Notes: generated by a model from the sequence alone, not told the origin. A DNA stretch of 64,000 bases from Lachnospiraceae bacterium M18-1 (GCA_000403295.2 KE159611.1:277300-341299), one strand, 5' to 3'. Positions 39,668 through 49,844 are shown, numbered from the stretch's first letter. Numbers and translations are program-made.

Positions 39668-40627
39668 TTATTCCTCACCTGAATTTAATTCCAGGTTGAG
39701 TTCTTTCAGTTTCGCAAGGACTTCCTCCAGAGACTTGCGTCCCAGGTTCCTTACTTTCATCATATCTTCCGGCGTCTTATTCGTAAGTTCTTCAACGGTA
39801 TTGATACCAGCTCTCTTCAGACAGTTGTATGAACGGACGGATAATTCCAGTTCATCAATACTCATCTCCAGAACCTTCTCTTTTTCATCATCTTCCTTTT
39901 CAATCATGACCTCAGCAGCCTGTGCGACTTCTGACAGGTCAATGAATAATTTCAGATGTTCGCTGAGTACCTTTGCAGCAAGGCTGACAGCTTCATCCGG
40001 AAGCAATGTCCCTCTTGTCCATACGTCCAGCGTGAGCTTATCATAATCGGTTATCTGTCCGACACGTGTATTCTCTACTGACATGTTTACACGGTCAACA
40101 GGCGTATAGATAGAATCTATCAGGATGACGCCGATCGGAATATCCTCTCCTTTGTTCTTATCTGCGCTGATATAACCTCTTCCTTTGGTAATCGTAAGCT
40201 CCATGTACAGCTTGCTGTCCTTACCGCCGCTTAATGTAGCGATGACCTGATCCGGATTCATAATCTCAATATCGGCATCCGCCTGGATGTCGGCGCCTGT
40301 TACAACACCTTCTCCCTCGAATTCGATATATGCAGTCTTCACTTCGTCTGATTCCGATGTATTCTTGATTGCCAGACATTTCAGATTCATGATAATCTCG
40401 GTCACATCTTCTTTTACGCCCGGGATGGAACTAAATTCGTGCAGAACTCCGTCAATCTTCACGGAACTGATCGCCGCCCCCGGAAGAGAAGAAAGCATAA
40501 TTCTTCTCAGGGAATTACCCAATGTGATTCCATATCCCCGCTCCAGGGGTTCTACAACGAACCTTCCATACTTCTTATCTTCTGAAATTTCTGTAATTTC
40601 AATATTCGGTTTATTAAAATCAAACAC
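39668..40627 (-). CDS. rpoA: RNA polymerase alpha subunit
   Basis: 319 residues. The N-terminal dimerisation domain ([32 protein letters not shown]) nucleates polymerase assembly. The C-terminal domain (~250-315: [44 protein letters not shown]) contacts UP elements and activators. The true start is GTG 40627 (protein begins [11 protein letters not shown]), with GGAGGGTCG upstream; the ATG at 40675 lacks a ribosome site. Confidence 0.98.
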   Translation of the reverse strand: MFDFNKPNIEITEISEDKKYGRFVVEPLERGYGITLGNSLRRIMLSSLPGAAISSVKIDGVLHEFSSIPGVKEDVTEIIMNLKCLAIKNTSESDEVKTAYIEFEGEGVVTGADIQADADIEIMNPDQVIATLSGGKDSKLYMELTITKGRGYISADKNKGEDIPIGVILIDSIYTPVDRVNMSVENTRVGQITDYDKLTLDVWTRGTLLPDEAVSLAAKVLSEHLKLFIDLSEVAQAAEVMIEKEDDEKEKVLEMSIDELELSVRSYNCLKRAGINTVEELTNKTPEDMMKVRNLGRKSLEEVLAKLKELNLELNSGEE

Positions 40628-40695
40628 TACACGACCCTCCTTATGGGTTAAAAAATATTGAGGGGTACTTTTCAATCATGCTATATCCGAATGAA

Positions 40696-41289
40696 TTACT
40701 TAGAATACAGCTCGACGATCAACATCTCGTCAACAGGAACATCTATTGCGTCTCTCTTCGGAAGCTCTTTGACTTCACCTTTCAAATTCTCAGCATCTAC
40801 TTCCAGCCAGTTCGGAATCATATTGCCGCCGGTCACTTCCAGAATATCTTTGTATCTCTGGCTGCCTTTGTTCTTCTCTTTGATCTCGATCACATCGCCG
40901 GCCTTTACAAGGTAAGAAGGAACCTTTACCTGCTTACCGTTCACCAGTACATGTCTGTGGCCTACGATCTGTCTTGCTTCTCTTCTTGTTCTTGCAAAGC
41001 CCATACGGAACATTACGTTATCCAGTCTGGTCTCCAGAAGGGTCATCAGGTTCTCGCCTGTCATTCCTTCCTGCTGCTTTGCCTTCTCAAAATAATTTCT
41101 GAAAGGCTTCTCCAATACGCCGTAGATGAATTTTGCTTTCTGCTTCTCGCGTAACTGAAGACCGTATTCGCTCATCTTTCTGTTGGATCTTTTTAACTGT
41201 CTTTTTGACTTTTTATTAATTCCTAAATAGATTGGGTCCATACCTAATGAACGGCATCTCTTAAGAACCGGAACTCTGTTTACTGCCAT
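40696..41289 (-). CDS. rpsD: 30S ribosomal protein S4
   Basis: 197 residues. It begins MAVNRVPVLKRCRSLGMDPIYLG, a non-zinc form, with the S4 RNA-binding domain ARTRREARQIVGHRHVLVNGKQVKVPSYLVKAGD (~98-140). It nucleates 30S assembly and is often the translational repressor of its own operon. It lies 68 bp upstream of rpoA in the alpha operon order S13-S11-S4-alpha-L17. Confidence 0.97.
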   Translation of the reverse strand: MAVNRVPVLKRCRSLGMDPIYLGINKKSKRQLKRSNRKMSEYGLQLREKQKAKFIYGVLEKPFRNYFEKAKQQEGMTGENLMTLLETRLDNVMFRMGFARTRREARQIVGHRHVLVNGKQVKVPSYLVKAGDVIEIKEKNKGSQRYKDILEVTGGNMIPNWLEVDAENLKGEVKELPKRDAIDVPVDEMLIVELYSK

Positions 41290-41410
41290 TTTCTTAATTC
41301 CTCCTAATAATATGCGGTAATCCCTGTATCGATACTAAATCGCTAAACCGGACAGCCCAGGCTGTCCTGCCGAAGAACATGTCCTCTTGGCTTCCTTCGG
41401 GTATAACTGA

Positions 41411-41806
41411 TTATACTCTTCTGCGTTTCGGCGGACGGCATCCATTATGGGGTACCGGAGTAACGTCCTTGATACTGATCACGTCAATGCCGCATGCCTG
41501 CAGCGCCCGGATTGCCGCTTCTCTTCCTGAACCTGGACCCTTTACGAAAACATCTACTGTTTTCAGACCATGAATCAATGCTGCCTTAGCTGCTGTCTCA
41601 GCTGCCATCTGTGCTGCGTATGGAGTAGATTTCCTTGAACCTCTAAAACCCAGACCGCCCGCACTTGCCCATGAAAGAGCATTGCCCTGTGCATCCGTTA
41701 ATGTTACGATCGTATTATTAAAGGATGACTGGATATGAGCCTGTCCTCGTTCAACGTTTTTCTTGACACGTTTTTTTGTCACTTTTTTGGTAACTTTCTT
41801 CGCCAT
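41411..41806 (-). CDS. rpsK: 30S ribosomal protein S11
   Basis: 131 residues with the diagnostic [22 protein letters not shown] and C-terminal [17 protein letters not shown]. It forms part of the 30S platform near the mRNA exit. The N-terminus [21 protein letters not shown] is very lysine-rich. A 254-bp gap with an 83-bp tandem repeat separates it from rpsM. Confidence 0.98.
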   Translation of the reverse strand: MAKKVTKKVTKKRVKKNVERGQAHIQSSFNNTIVTLTDAQGNALSWASAGGLGFRGSRKSTPYAAQMAAETAAKAALIHGLKTVDVFVKGPGSGREAAIRALQACGIDVISIKDVTPVPHNGCRPPKRRRV

Positions 41807-41842
41807 TTAAACTAACCTACTTTCTCATTTTTAATCTGTGTT

Positions 41843-42023
41843 AAAGTTCGCACTAAGCGCTTACTGTTCTTTAAAGCGCCCATTCACTTTTTTTACGGGA
41901 TGTTCGACTCGCTTGCTCGCCGAACAAAGTTCGCACTAAGCGCTTACTGCTCTTTAAAACGCCCATTCACTTTTTTACGGGATGTTCGACTCGCTTTGCT
42001 CGCCGAACAAAGTTCGCACTAAG
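41843..42023. repeat. 83-bp tandem repeat between rpsK and rpsM
   Basis: AAAGTTCGCACTAAGCGCTT starts at 41843 and again at 41926, with a third start (AAAGTTCGCACTAAG) at 42009, giving two full units and a partial third. Each unit contains TTTTTTACGGGATGTTCGAC and a small hairpin GTTCGACTCGC..GCTCGCCGAAC. It is transcribed within the operon. Confidence 0.8.
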
Positions 42024-42060
42024 TTCATGCTGCGCTTAACAGCTTGCATTCACTAAGTGC

Positions 42061-42429
42061 TCACTTTTTCTTATTCGCTACTGTTCTCTTTGGTCCTTTA
42101 CAGGTTCTTGCGTTTGTCTTCGTCTTCTGGCCGCGTACCGGGAGTCCTTTTCTGTGGCGGATTCCGCGGTAGCATCCGATCTCTTTCAGTCTCTTGATGT
42201 TCAGCTGGATCTCTCTTCTGAGATCACCTTCCACCATCTGAGTCGCATCAATGACTTCACTGATCTTCTTTACTTCCTCACTTGTCAAATCTCTTACACG
42301 GGTATCAGGATTCACACCTGCTTCTGCTAAAATACGGCTTGAACTTGTTCTTCCGATTCCATAAATATAAGTCAAGCCAATCTCTACACGTTTGTCTCTT
42401 GGTAAGTCTACACCTGCAATACGAGCCAT
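42061..42429 (-). CDS. rpsM: 30S ribosomal protein S13
   Basis: 122 residues. [34 protein letters not shown] and the C-terminal [23 protein letters not shown] are typical. It sits in the 30S head and contacts tRNA and L5. Start ATG 42429, with GGAGGAAAG upstream, replaces the longer frame at 42447. Confidence 0.98.
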   Translation of the reverse strand: MARIAGVDLPRDKRVEIGLTYIYGIGRTSSSRILAEAGVNPDTRVRDLTSEEVKKISEVIDATQMVEGDLRREIQLNIKRLKEIGCYRGIRHRKGLPVRGQKTKTNARTCKGPKRTVANKKK

Positions 42430-42808
42430 GTGTCTTTCCTCCATCATAATAATTATAATATTGTCCCAAACTGGGGTACATCGGGTATCTGTCGGAAGAC
42501 AAAATATCTTCCCGATCTACCCAGGCATATCCTCTATGCCCTTTCCCGGCAGCGCCTGAAGCTACGCCTCTTGATCCGGGTATTATAAGCAATATACATT
42601 TACGCAGAATGCGTAACGGCCACCTGTCTCGTCGGTACCTGATTTACGAGCAGGATGTATCCTTACTGTATATTAAACAGTTCCACACACCTCCTGGCGT
42701 GTCATACTGTCAGCCGCCTAATTTTAACAAACAACTCCAAAACCGGAACAACGTCCGCGCGCATGTGCATCTATCTGCCTGGTGCTGCGCACTTCGGTCT
42801 CGGCTGTC
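42430..42808. other. Gap between rpsM and rpmJ
   Basis: 379 bp without a gene in the middle of the alpha operon. Small hairpins are visible (GGAAGA..TCTTCC near 42493-42511; ACGCAGAATGCGT at 42603-42615). No family A-D repeat core and no convincing promoter are seen. Remnants of a palindromic repeat are possible. Confidence 0.4.
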
Positions 42809-42922
42809 CTAGCCTTGTCTCTGTTTGTGCTTCGGATTCTCGCAGATTACCCGGATACTTCCTTTTCTCTTGATAATCTTGCATTTTTCACAGATCGGTT
42901 TTACTGATGATCTAACCTTCAT
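42809..42922 (-). CDS. rpmJ: 50S ribosomal protein L36
   Basis: A 37-residue protein beginning [15 protein letters not shown], with the zinc-binding ligands of the C-type L36 (Cys-x2-Cys ... Cys ... His) in [13 protein letters not shown] and [13 protein letters not shown]. Start ATG 42922 has AAGGAGG upstream. It lies between infA and rpsM, the usual clostridial order. Confidence 0.97.
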   Translation of the reverse strand: MKVRSSVKPICEKCKIIKRKGSIRVICENPKHKQRQG

Positions 42923-43043
42923 GTCAAATCCTCCTTCTATCCTTTGCTGAAAACCTTGGGGCTACTGCCGTTTTTGGGCACACCAAACCAAAGACGGCTA
43001 TTGCATAGTATAACATCAAGCCTCCTGCAAAGTCAACACCTTT

Positions 43044-43262
43044 TTATTTATCTCTCCAGACAATTCTTCCTTTGCTGAGATCATACGGAGACATCTCCAG
43101 TGTTACTTTGTCTCCAGGTAAGATCTTGATAAAGTTCATACGCAGTTTTCCGCTGATATGGGCCAGTACGATATGTCCATTTTCCAGTTCTACCTTGAAC
43201 ATCGCATTGGGCAGCTTTTCTACTACGACTCCTTCAATTTCGATCACGTCAGCCTTTGACAT
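43044..43262 (-). CDS. infA: Translation initiation factor IF-1
   Basis: 72 residues, a single OB fold: [50 protein letters not shown], ending [13 protein letters not shown]. It binds the 30S A site with IF-2 and IF-3. The gene upstream is the KOW-domain protein, 34 bp away. RBS AGGAGG lies just before the start. Confidence 0.98.
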   Translation of the reverse strand: MSKADVIEIEGVVVEKLPNAMFKVELENGHIVLAHISGKLRMNFIKILPGDKVTLEMSPYDLSKGRIVWRDK

Positions 43263-43296
43263 ATTTAATCCTCCTGTGTGCCTTTCTCTGCACTTT

Positions 43297-43557
43297 TTAT
43301 TCTCTCACCTCTGCATCCAGATGACTCACATAGCCTTTAATCACACGCCGGATCTCATCATCATCAGATATGGAATCACAGCGCACCTTACTGATCAGCT
43401 GCACATGTTTACAGTTCTTTTTTTTAGCCTGGCAAACGGGTCTCTTTTTCCCGTCCGTCAGATATACATATTCATCATTGACAGAAATTATGACGTATAT
43501 ACAATTTTTATCTCTTCCCGCTTTTGATTTTGCAAGCATTCCCGGCTCTATAAGCAT
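43297..43557 (-). CDS. KOW-domain RNA-binding protein (L14e/L27e-like)
   Basis: An 86-residue basic protein with an N-terminal KOW-type strand-loop ([37 protein letters not shown]) and a tail [22 protein letters not shown]. Clostridia commonly encode this small protein, distantly like eukaryotic/archaeal L14e, between adk (or map) and infA. It is thought to bind RNA, but its role is not established. It lies where a methionine aminopeptidase gene (map) is often found, and no map gene is present here. Confidence 0.85.
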   Translation of the reverse strand: MLIEPGMLAKSKAGRDKNCIYVIISVNDEYVYLTDGKKRPVCQAKKKNCKHVQLISKVRCDSISDDDEIRRVIKGYVSHLDAEVRE

Positions 43558-43599
43558 AAAACGCCTCCCATAGCCTGTTCATGATACGATTTGCAGCCT

Positions 43600-43652
43600 C
43601 TTTGCACATATGCACGAAAAACAACCGGCAAAGCTGGCTCCAGAGGCTGCGT
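43600..43652. other. Inverted repeat between adk and the KOW gene
   Basis: GCAGCCTCTTTGC ... AGAGGCTGCG forms a stem around a loop of ~25 nt in the 121-bp gap. Without a clear U-run it may be an mRNA processing or attenuation structure. Confidence 0.35.
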
Positions 43653-43678
43653 TCTTTACTTTTTGCTTATGTACAAAA

Positions 43679-44320
43679 TCAGCCAAGAATCTTTACGATC
43701 TCAGCAAATACATCGTTGATGTCAACAGTACCGTCTACTTCTCTGAGGATTCCTGCTTCCGTATAGTAATCGATCAGCGGCTGTGTCTGGTCATGATAAA
43801 CGCCAAGACGCTTTTTCACTGTCTCCGGCTTATCGTCGTCTCTCAGGATGAGGCCGCCGCCGCACTTGTCACAGATACCCTCCTTCTCTGTAGGCGCATA
43901 TACCATATGATAGGTTGCTCCGCAGTCCACACATGCGCGGCGTCCGGACATACGATTTACAATGTTGTCATCCGGAACTTCTACGTTGACTGCATAGTCC
44001 ATCTTCTGCCCCAGATCTGTCAGAGCCTTGTCCAGAGCCTCCGCCTGTGGAATCGTTCTCGGAAAACCATCCAGTACATAACCGTTCGAGCAATCCTCCT
44101 GGTTCACCCTGTCTACCACCAGGTCTACCACCAGCTCGTCAGGAACGAGCAGTCCCTGGTCCATATAGGTTTTTGCTTTCTTTCCAAGTTCTGTCCCATT
44201 TTTGATATTTGCCCTGAAAATGTCTCCCGTTGAGATGTGAGGAATCGAATATTTCTCGGCAATCTTCTTTGCCTGTGTCCCTTTGCCCGCTCCAGGGGCT
44301 CCTAACATAATGATCTTCAT
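43679..44320 (-). CDS. adk: Adenylate kinase, zinc-type lid
   Basis: 213 residues. It interconverts ATP + AMP and 2 ADP. The P-loop is [11 protein letters not shown] (~7-17). The AMP site has [12 protein letters not shown] and [11 protein letters not shown]. The lid (~125-160) carries a Cys4 zinc site in [12 protein letters not shown] and ICDKCGG. Position after secY is conserved in Firmicutes. Start ATG 44320 has GGGAGGTAAG upstream. Confidence 0.97.
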   Translation of the reverse strand: MKIIMLGAPGAGKGTQAKKIAEKYSIPHISTGDIFRANIKNGTELGKKAKTYMDQGLLVPDELVVDLVVDRVNQEDCSNGYVLDGFPRTIPQAEALDKALTDLGQKMDYAVNVEVPDDNIVNRMSGRRACVDCGATYHMVYAPTEKEGICDKCGGGLILRDDDKPETVKKRLGVYHDQTQPLIDYYTEAGILREVDGTVDINDVFAEIVKILG

Positions 44321-44377
44321 ATGATCTTACCTCCCTTATTTGCCTTCTTCAAACGGTACTTTATGCTGCGATTTATC

Positions 44378-44537
44378 CATATAGGCTACAGTTCACACCT
44401 TGGACAGGCGTGCCCTGCAGCCCAGGCCTCCATTTAAAATTGCCTACGGCAACGGGCGGCCTGAATATCGGTTTTATGTGCCTCCTCCCGGCCGATCAGC
44501 ACAGTGACCTGGCCGGGTGTGACATATAACCCATATA
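44378..44537. repeat. Diverged family B-like element between secY and adk
   Basis: CTACAGTTCACACC on the left and GGGTGTGACATAT on the right are inverted. They enclose a central hairpin CAGGCCTCCATTTAAAATTG..GGGCGGCCTG, with the same plan as family B (compare CCAGCCC..CATTTTAAG..GGGCTGG). This would place a family B-type element inside the ribosomal operon. The similarity is architectural with short identities. Confidence 0.5.
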
Positions 44538-44595
44538 GCACTTTAACCCGTTGTGATCATTCCGCAGGAATAATACACAACGAGCTAAATATTGA

Positions 44596-45951
44596 TCAAT
44601 ACCCAAGGAATCCTCCGCCTTTTGCAGCACTTCCTTTACTATTCAGGAAACCAGTATAATTGCGTACCAGCATCTGTGATTCGATCTGCTTGATCGTCTC
44701 AAGCACAACTCCTACGATGATGATGAGCGATGTTCCTCCAAAAGAAACATTTGCCCCAAATACACCATTAAAGAAGAACGGAATCACCTGGACGATGACA
44801 AGTCCACATGCTCCGATAAAGATGATATAATTCAGAATCTTTGTCAGATAATCTACTGTCGGCCTGCCCGGACGGATACCTGGAACAAATCCGCCGTTTT
44901 TCTTCATATTGTTCGCAATCTCTAACGGATTAAATGTGATCGAAGTGTAGAAATACGCGAAAAATATAGTCAGCGCTATATAGAACAGCAGTCCTATGGA
45001 GTATACTATATTCTCAGGGTCGCACCAGTTGTTTGAATTCATCCCCCTCAATATATGGCTGCCGATCCCTCCGCCGTTTCCTTTTCCAAGTGCTGACGCA
45101 ACAATGGCTGGAAGCTGCATAAGAGAGGACGAAAAGATAACCGGGATAACGCCTGCAGTGTTTACCTTAAGAGGAATATGCGTGGATTGTCCGCCGTATG
45201 TCTTTCTTCCCTTTACCTTCTGGGAATACTGAACCATGATCCTCCGCTCGCCGCCCTGCAGTATAATAACAAATACTACAACGATCAGCAGAACGACCAG
45301 GATGATCACTGCCGCTAACAGTCCTTTTGCAGGGGTCTTCCCTTGAATGAACTGTGTATACAGCTTCACGAAATCATCCGGGATACGGGATACGATATTG
45401 ATCAGCAGGACAATGGAAATTCCATTTCCAACGCCTTTTTCCGTGATACGCTCACCGATCCACATCAAGAATGCAGACCCCGCCGTCAGCGTACATACTA
45501 CAATCGCGGCATTTACAAAATTGAACTCTACCAGAAGTCCCTGACGGCCGAAGCCGACAGCCATTGCGGTAGACTCAAACAGTGCAAGTCCTACCGTCAC
45601 ATAACGTGTCATAGCCGCAATCTTTTTTCTGCCATCCGCCCCTTCCTTCTGCATCTCTTCCAGTTTTGGAATCGCGATGGTCAGAAGCTGCATGATGATA
45701 GAAGATGTGATATATGGTGTAATGCTTAATGCAAATACAGACATCTGGGTAAAGGAACCGCCGGTAAATGCATCAAAAAAATTGAATACATCCCCGGTCT
45801 GGTTCGCAAAAAAGTTCTGGATATAAGCCGGATTTACTCCCGGTGTCGGCAGTTGAGATCCGAGCCTTACAACGACCAGCATCATGAACGTGTAAAGTAT
45901 CCTTTTACGGACATCTTCTACCCGAAATGCTTTTCGTACTGTTTCTAGCAT
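44596..45951 (-). CDS. secY: Protein translocase subunit SecY
   Basis: 451 residues, 10 transmembrane helices, the central channel of the Sec translocon. It has the plug/TM2 region FDAFTGGSFTQMSVFALSITPYITSSIIMQLL, the cytoplasmic loop YSQKVKGRKTYGGQSTHIPLKVNTAGVIPVIFSSSL, and the TM10 end GGTSLIIIVGVVLETIKQIESQ. ATG 45951 overlaps the rplO stop by one base, implying coupling. A 275-bp gap with a repeat-like element separates it from adk. Confidence 0.98.
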   Translation of the reverse strand: MLETVRKAFRVEDVRKRILYTFMMLVVVRLGSQLPTPGVNPAYIQNFFANQTGDVFNFFDAFTGGSFTQMSVFALSITPYITSSIIMQLLTIAIPKLEEMQKEGADGRKKIAAMTRYVTVGLALFESTAMAVGFGRQGLLVEFNFVNAAIVVCTLTAGSAFLMWIGERITEKGVGNGISIVLLINIVSRIPDDFVKLYTQFIQGKTPAKGLLAAVIILVVLLIVVVFVIILQGGERRIMVQYSQKVKGRKTYGGQSTHIPLKVNTAGVIPVIFSSSLMQLPAIVASALGKGNGGGIGSHILRGMNSNNWCDPENIVYSIGLLFYIALTIFFAYFYTSITFNPLEIANNMKKNGGFVPGIRPGRPTVDYLTKILNYIIFIGACGLVIVQVIPFFFNGVFGANVSFGGTSLIIIVGVVLETIKQIESQMLVRNYTGFLNSKGSAAKGGGFLGY

Positions 45952-46391
45952 TAGATCACCTCTGCTTTTCCGCCAAGAGCCTCGATTTTTTCAGCCGCTT
46001 TCGCGCTGAATGCATTTACCTGTACAGTGAGCTTCTTAGTCAATTCTCCGTCTCCAAGGATTTTTACTCCGTCCCTTGGATTCTTTACGATGCCTTTTTC
46101 CATTAATGTTTCAACAGAAACAACAGCACCGTCTTCAAATACTTCAAGCGCACTCATGTTAATGCCGACGATCTTCTTGGAGTTTCTGCAGGTAAAGCCT
46201 CTTTTGGGTATTCTTCTGTATAAAGGCATCTGTCCGCCTTCAAATCCCGGCCTCGGCGCTCCAGAACGTGCCTTCTGGCCTTTGTGTCCCTTACCGGCTG
46301 TCTTACCATTCCCGGAACCATGTCCCCGGCCTCTTCTGAAGTTATTGCTGTGCTTAGAACCATCTGCCGGTCTCAAGTTTGATAAGTCCAT
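45951..46391 (-). CDS. rplO: 50S ribosomal protein L15
   Basis: 146 residues. [44 protein letters not shown] is the glycine/basic N-terminal extension that threads through 23S rRNA. The globular end is [21 protein letters not shown] followed by [16 protein letters not shown]. It overlaps secY by 1 nt. Confidence 0.98.
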   Translation of the reverse strand: MDLSNLRPADGSKHSNNFRRGRGHGSGNGKTAGKGHKGQKARSGAPRPGFEGGQMPLYRRIPKRGFTCRNSKKIVGINMSALEVFEDGAVVSVETLMEKGIVKNPRDGVKILGDGELTKKLTVQVNAFSAKAAEKIEALGGKAEVI

Positions 46392-46417
46392 GCTGCTACC
46401 TCCTTATCTTTTTTTAT

Positions 46418-46600
46418 TTATGCTTCTTCTTCAACCTTCACTAAATGTCTAACCTGCTGTACCATACCTCTGGTAGCTGCATTATCCGGCAGCACAACCG
46501 TTTTGTTGAGTTTCCTTAACCCCAGAGCTTCAACGGTCTTTCTATGCTTCGGCACAGCACCGATGGTAGACTTTACTAACGTAATTTTTAAATTTGACAT
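46418..46600 (-). CDS. rpmD: 50S ribosomal protein L30
   Basis: 60 residues: [58 protein letters not shown], the full single-domain L30. It lies between rpsE and rplO as usual, with AGGAGGTAGG upstream of ATG 46600. Confidence 0.98.
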   Translation of the reverse strand: MSNLKITLVKSTIGAVPKHRKTVEALGLRKLNKTVVLPDNAATRGMVQQVRHLVKVEEEA

Positions 46601-46622
46601 TTTTACCTACCTCCTATGCCTG

Positions 46623-47132
46623 TTACCCTACGATTTCTTCGATTGATTTGCCGCGGAGCCTTGCAACTTCCTCAGGAGTCTTGATCCCCTTCAGACCTTC
46701 GATTGTGGCAAGCACTACATTCTGCTTGTTGTTAGAGCCTAATGATTTTGTACGGATATTCTTGATTCCTGCCATCTCGATCACCGCACGCGCCGGACCT
46801 CCGGCAATCACTCCGGTACCGTCCGGAGCTTTCTTCAGTAATACGGAAGCGCTTCCGAATTTTCCGATGGTATCGTGTGTCACACTGTCGTTATCATCCA
46901 GGGAAATCTCGATCAGCTTCTTAGCCGCGTCTTCTTTTCCTTTGCGGATCGCTTCCGGAATTTCGGTAGCCTTTCCTAAACCTGCACCAACATGGCCTTT
47001 TCCATCGCCGACAACTACTAAAGCTGTGAATCTCATGTTACGACCACCTTTTACGACCTTGGTAACACGTTTGATTGATACCACTTTTTCTTCTAACTCT
47101 AACTGACCAGCATCAATACGTTCCTGTCTCAT
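46623..47132 (-). CDS. rpsE: 30S ribosomal protein S5
   Basis: 169 residues. The dsRBD-like N-terminal half contains [38 protein letters not shown]. The C-terminal half contains [33 protein letters not shown]. It contributes to decoding accuracy and mRNA helicase function of the 30S. Start ATG 47132 is 16 bp after rplR. Confidence 0.98.
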   Translation of the reverse strand: MRQERIDAGQLELEEKVVSIKRVTKVVKGGRNMRFTALVVVGDGKGHVGAGLGKATEIPEAIRKGKEDAAKKLIEISLDDNDSVTHDTIGKFGSASVLLKKAPDGTGVIAGGPARAVIEMAGIKNIRTKSLGSNNKQNVVLATIEGLKGIKTPEEVARLRGKSIEEIVG

Positions 47133-47147
47133 ATGTGTTCTCCCTTC

Positions 47148-47522
47148 CTAGAAATTCAGCCCAGCTTCTCTTGCTGCGTCTGCCAATGCTTTGATCTTTC
47201 CCTGATAGATAAAGCCGCCTCTGTCAAAGACAACGTCGGTAATTCCTTTTTCCTTTGCCTTCTCAGCAATGACTTTTCCAAGGTATGCTGCAGCCGCAAC
47301 ATTATTTGTCTTCTCTAATTCTGCTTTCACGTCTTTCTGAAGAGTGGACGCTGCTACCAGTGTTTTGCTGCTGCCATCGGTATCGTCAATAATCTGTGCA
47401 TACATATGATTATTGCTTCTAAACACAGCCAGACGCGGCCTCTCAGCGGTACCGCTGAAACGGTTACGTAATTTCATGTGCTTTTTTCTGCGAACTTCAC
47501 TTCTTGATTTTTTACTAACCAT
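47148..47522 (-). CDS. rplR: 50S ribosomal protein L18
   Basis: 124 residues: [47 protein letters not shown], then [28 protein letters not shown]. It binds 5S rRNA with L5. ATG 47522 (GGAGGGTGTGAAA upstream) is chosen over the GTG two codons earlier. Confidence 0.98.
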   Translation of the reverse strand: MVSKKSRSEVRRKKHMKLRNRFSGTAERPRLAVFRSNNHMYAQIIDDTDGSSKTLVAASTLQKDVKAELEKTNNVAAAAYLGKVIAEKAKEKGITDVVFDRGGFIYQGKIKALADAAREAGLNF

Positions 47523-47539
47523 TTTCACACCCTCCTTAT

Positions 47540-48082
47540 TTATTTTTTACCAGTCTTACCAACCTTGCGGCGGATCACTTCATCAGCGTACTTGATTCCC
47601 TTGCCCTTATACGGCTCCGGTCTTCTCTTGTCTCTGATCTCCGCTGCATACTGGCCAACTTTTTCTTTGTCGATCCCTTTTACCGTGATCTTGTTCTGGC
47701 CTTCCAGAACTGTCTCGATCCCTTCCGGGTCGATCATCTCAACAGGGTGTGAATATCCCAGGCTAAGGGTCAGTTTGTTGCCGGACTTCGCTGCTCTGTA
47801 ACCAACACCGTTTACTTCCAGAACCTTCTCATATCCCTGGCTTACACCAACTACCATGTTGTTGATCAGTGTACGGGTCAGGCCATGGAGAGATTTCATT
47901 CTCTTCAGGTCATTTGGTCTGGTGACAACAATTTCTTCGCCTTCCTGTTTGATTTCCATTTCCACCGGAAGCTCTCTTACAAGAGTTCCCTTGGGACCTT
48001 TTACGGTCACTACATTATGCTCAGCAATCTCTACGGTTACACCTGCAGGGACTGCGATCGGCAGTCTTCCTATACGTGACAT
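47540..48082 (-). CDS. rplF: 50S ribosomal protein L6
   Basis: 180 residues with two L6 repeats: [19 protein letters not shown] in the first half, and the C-terminal signature [28 protein letters not shown]. It lies near the factor-binding site of the 50S. A 238-bp repeat-bearing gap precedes it (rpsH side). Confidence 0.98.
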   Translation of the reverse strand: MSRIGRLPIAVPAGVTVEIAEHNVVTVKGPKGTLVRELPVEMEIKQEGEEIVVTRPNDLKRMKSLHGLTRTLINNMVVGVSQGYEKVLEVNGVGYRAAKSGNKLTLSLGYSHPVEMIDPEGIETVLEGQNKITVKGIDKEKVGQYAAEIRDKRRPEPYKGKGIKYADEVIRRKVGKTGKK

Positions 48083-48149
48083 ACCTTTGTCCTCCTAACT
48101 TAAATTTTCGGAGCAGAGGCTTGAGTCTGCTCTGTTTTCAGTTTATCTG

Positions 48150-48266
48150 TTCTTTTGCTAAGCTCTGTCGAAGATATTCCTCTCTTCGTCCGGAATATCT
48201 GCTTTCATACTAGGCTCGATAATACCTCGCCAAGTATTCAATGCATCGCTAAGCTCAAAGAACGAC
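48150..48266. repeat. Family D palindromic element, rpsH-rplF gap
   Basis: A ~117-bp unit beginning GTTCTTTTGCTAAGCTCTG and ending GCATCGCTAAGCTCAAAGAACG, so the ends are inverted repeats. Its core ACTAGGCTCGATAATACC + TCGCCAAGT is itself a hairpin. A ~90% similar copy is at 50554-50669. It is transcribed between two ribosomal protein genes. Confidence 0.8.
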
Positions 48267-48320
48267 CTTCACACTAAATTCATCTTTCGCTTACGCTCCA
48301 GATTCACTAAGTGTTCAGTG

Positions 48321-48722
48321 TCACCACACAAAGCAAAGAACTTCTCCGCCTACGCCGAGCTTTCTTGCTTCTTTGTCGGTAACAACGCCTTTATTTGTAG
48401 ATACGATTGCGATTCCGAGTCCGCCCAGTACCTTCGGCATCTCTTCGCTGTTTGCGTAAACACGGAGACCCGGTTTGGAGATTCTCTTAAGGCCGGAAAT
48501 TACTTTTTCGTTCTTATCTGCACCGTATTTTAATGTGATGTGAATGGTCTTAAACGTTCCATCTTCTACGATGTCATATCTTTTGATGTATCCTTCATTA
48601 AGAAGAATATCTGCGATCGCGGTTTTCATCTTTGATGCAGGTACATCTACTGTATCATGTTTAGCAGTATTTGCATTACGGATTCTTGTAAGCATATCTG
48701 CGATTGGATCACTCATAGTCAT
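48321..48722 (-). CDS. rpsH: 30S ribosomal protein S8
   Basis: 133 residues: [33 protein letters not shown], ending [31 protein letters not shown], all typical. S8 binds 16S helix 21 and in many bacteria represses the spc operon at a site in rplE. RBS GGAGG precedes the start. Confidence 0.98.
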   Translation of the reverse strand: MTMSDPIADMLTRIRNANTAKHDTVDVPASKMKTAIADILLNEGYIKRYDIVEDGTFKTIHITLKYGADKNEKVISGLKRISKPGLRVYANSEEMPKVLGGLGIAIVSTNKGVVTDKEARKLGVGGEVLCFVW

Positions 48723-48772
48723 GTCGAAGCATCCTCCTTCTATATCAATTTATCTGTTATGGCACCGGCAGA

Positions 48773-48958
48773 TTACCAACTAGCCTTCTTCACTCCCGGT
48801 ATCTCACCTTTATATGCCAATTCGCGGAAGCAGATACGGCAGATTCCATATTTTCTTAAATATGCATGCGGACGGCCGCAGATACGGCAGCGGCTGTATT
48901 CTCTGGTAGAGAATTTTGGTTTGCGCTGCTGTTTGATTTTCATTGATGTCTTAGCCAT
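48773..48958 (-). CDS. rpsZ: 30S ribosomal protein S14, zinc (type Z) form
   Basis: 61 residues: [61 protein letters not shown]. The Cys-x2-Cys ... Cys-x2-Cys zinc ribbon (CRICG, CRICF) defines the short zinc-binding paralogue usual in Firmicutes. Confidence 0.98.
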   Translation of the reverse strand: MAKTSMKIKQQRKPKFSTREYSRCRICGRPHAYLRKYGICRICFRELAYKGEIPGVKKASW

Positions 48959-48969
48959 GATTTCCCTCC

Positions 48970-49509
48970 TTACTTTTTGAACGGCATATTGAACTGTGCC
49001 AATAATTCACGTGCTTCTTCATCCGTCTTGGCGGTTGTGACAAAGATCACATCCATACCTCTGACCTTGTCGATCTTATCGTATTCGATCTCCGGGAAGA
49101 TCAGCTGCTCCTTGATTCCAAGAGCATAGTTTCCTCTTCCGTCGAACGCATTCGGATTCACGCCTCTGAAGTCACGTACACGAGGGAGTGCAAGGTTGAT
49201 CAGGCGGTCTACAAATTCATACATCCTCTCGCCTCTCAAAGTAACCTTGCATCCGATCGCCATACCTTCTCTGATCTTGAAGTTGGCTACGGAATTTTTC
49301 GCCTTTGTGATCACTGCCTTCTGACCTGAGATTTTTTCAAGATCAGCCATCGCAGATTCCAGTAATTTTGCGTTTTCCTTTGCTTCACCTACGCCCATGT
49401 TGATTACAACTTTATCAAGCTTCGGCACTTCCATTATATTTTTATATCCAAATTTTTTTGTCATTGCATCAACAATCTCATTCTGATATTGTTCTCTCAA
49501 TCTACTCAA
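48970..49509 (-). CDS. rplE: 50S ribosomal protein L5
   Basis: 179 residues: [45 protein letters not shown], then [50 protein letters not shown]. It binds 5S rRNA and the P-site tRNA in the central protuberance. It lies 11 bp before rpsZ. Confidence 0.98.
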   Translation of the reverse strand: MSRLREQYQNEIVDAMTKKFGYKNIMEVPKLDKVVINMGVGEAKENAKLLESAMADLEKISGQKAVITKAKNSVANFKIREGMAIGCKVTLRGERMYEFVDRLINLALPRVRDFRGVNPNAFDGRGNYALGIKEQLIFPEIEYDKIDKVRGMDVIFVTTAKTDEEARELLAQFNMPFKK

Positions 49510-49532
49510 AGTCCTGGACCTCCTTTCCTGGA

Positions 49533-49844
49533 TTAATCAATCACTTCACCTGTTGACTTCGCAACACGTACTTTTTTGTCCCCGTCCATCTTGAAACCGA
49601 TTCTGGTTGCTTTTCCTTTGTGAACGTACATCACATTGGAAATGTCGATCGGTCCTTCCTGGTGTACGATCCCGCCGTTCTGATTTGCCATGGTGGGTTT
49701 TGTGTGCTTTGTCAGCATGTTGACGCCTTCAACCAGGACTTTTCCGTCTTTTTTATTTACGGCGAGTACCCTGCCTTCTTTGTCTTTATCTTTTCCGGCA
49801 ATGACTTTCACCATATCATCTTTTTTAATCTTCATAGTTGACAT
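49533..49844 (-). CDS. rplX: 50S ribosomal protein L24
   Basis: 103 residues with an N-terminal KOW motif ([47 protein letters not shown]), an early-assembly 23S-binding protein. ATG 49844 (MSTMKI..) is selected because GGAGG lies 8 nt upstream; ATG 49835 is an alternative. Confidence 0.97.
   Translation of the reverse strand: MSTMKIKKDDMVKVIAGKDKDKEGRVLAVNKKDGKVLVEGVNMLTKHTKPTMANQNGGIVHQEGPIDISNVMYVHKGKATRIGFKMDGDKKVRVAKSTGEVID

Noticed and set aside
41843..42023. CRISPR array candidate
   Set aside because: The units repeat in full with no unique spacers and no cas genes are present; it is a simple 83-bp tandem repeat.
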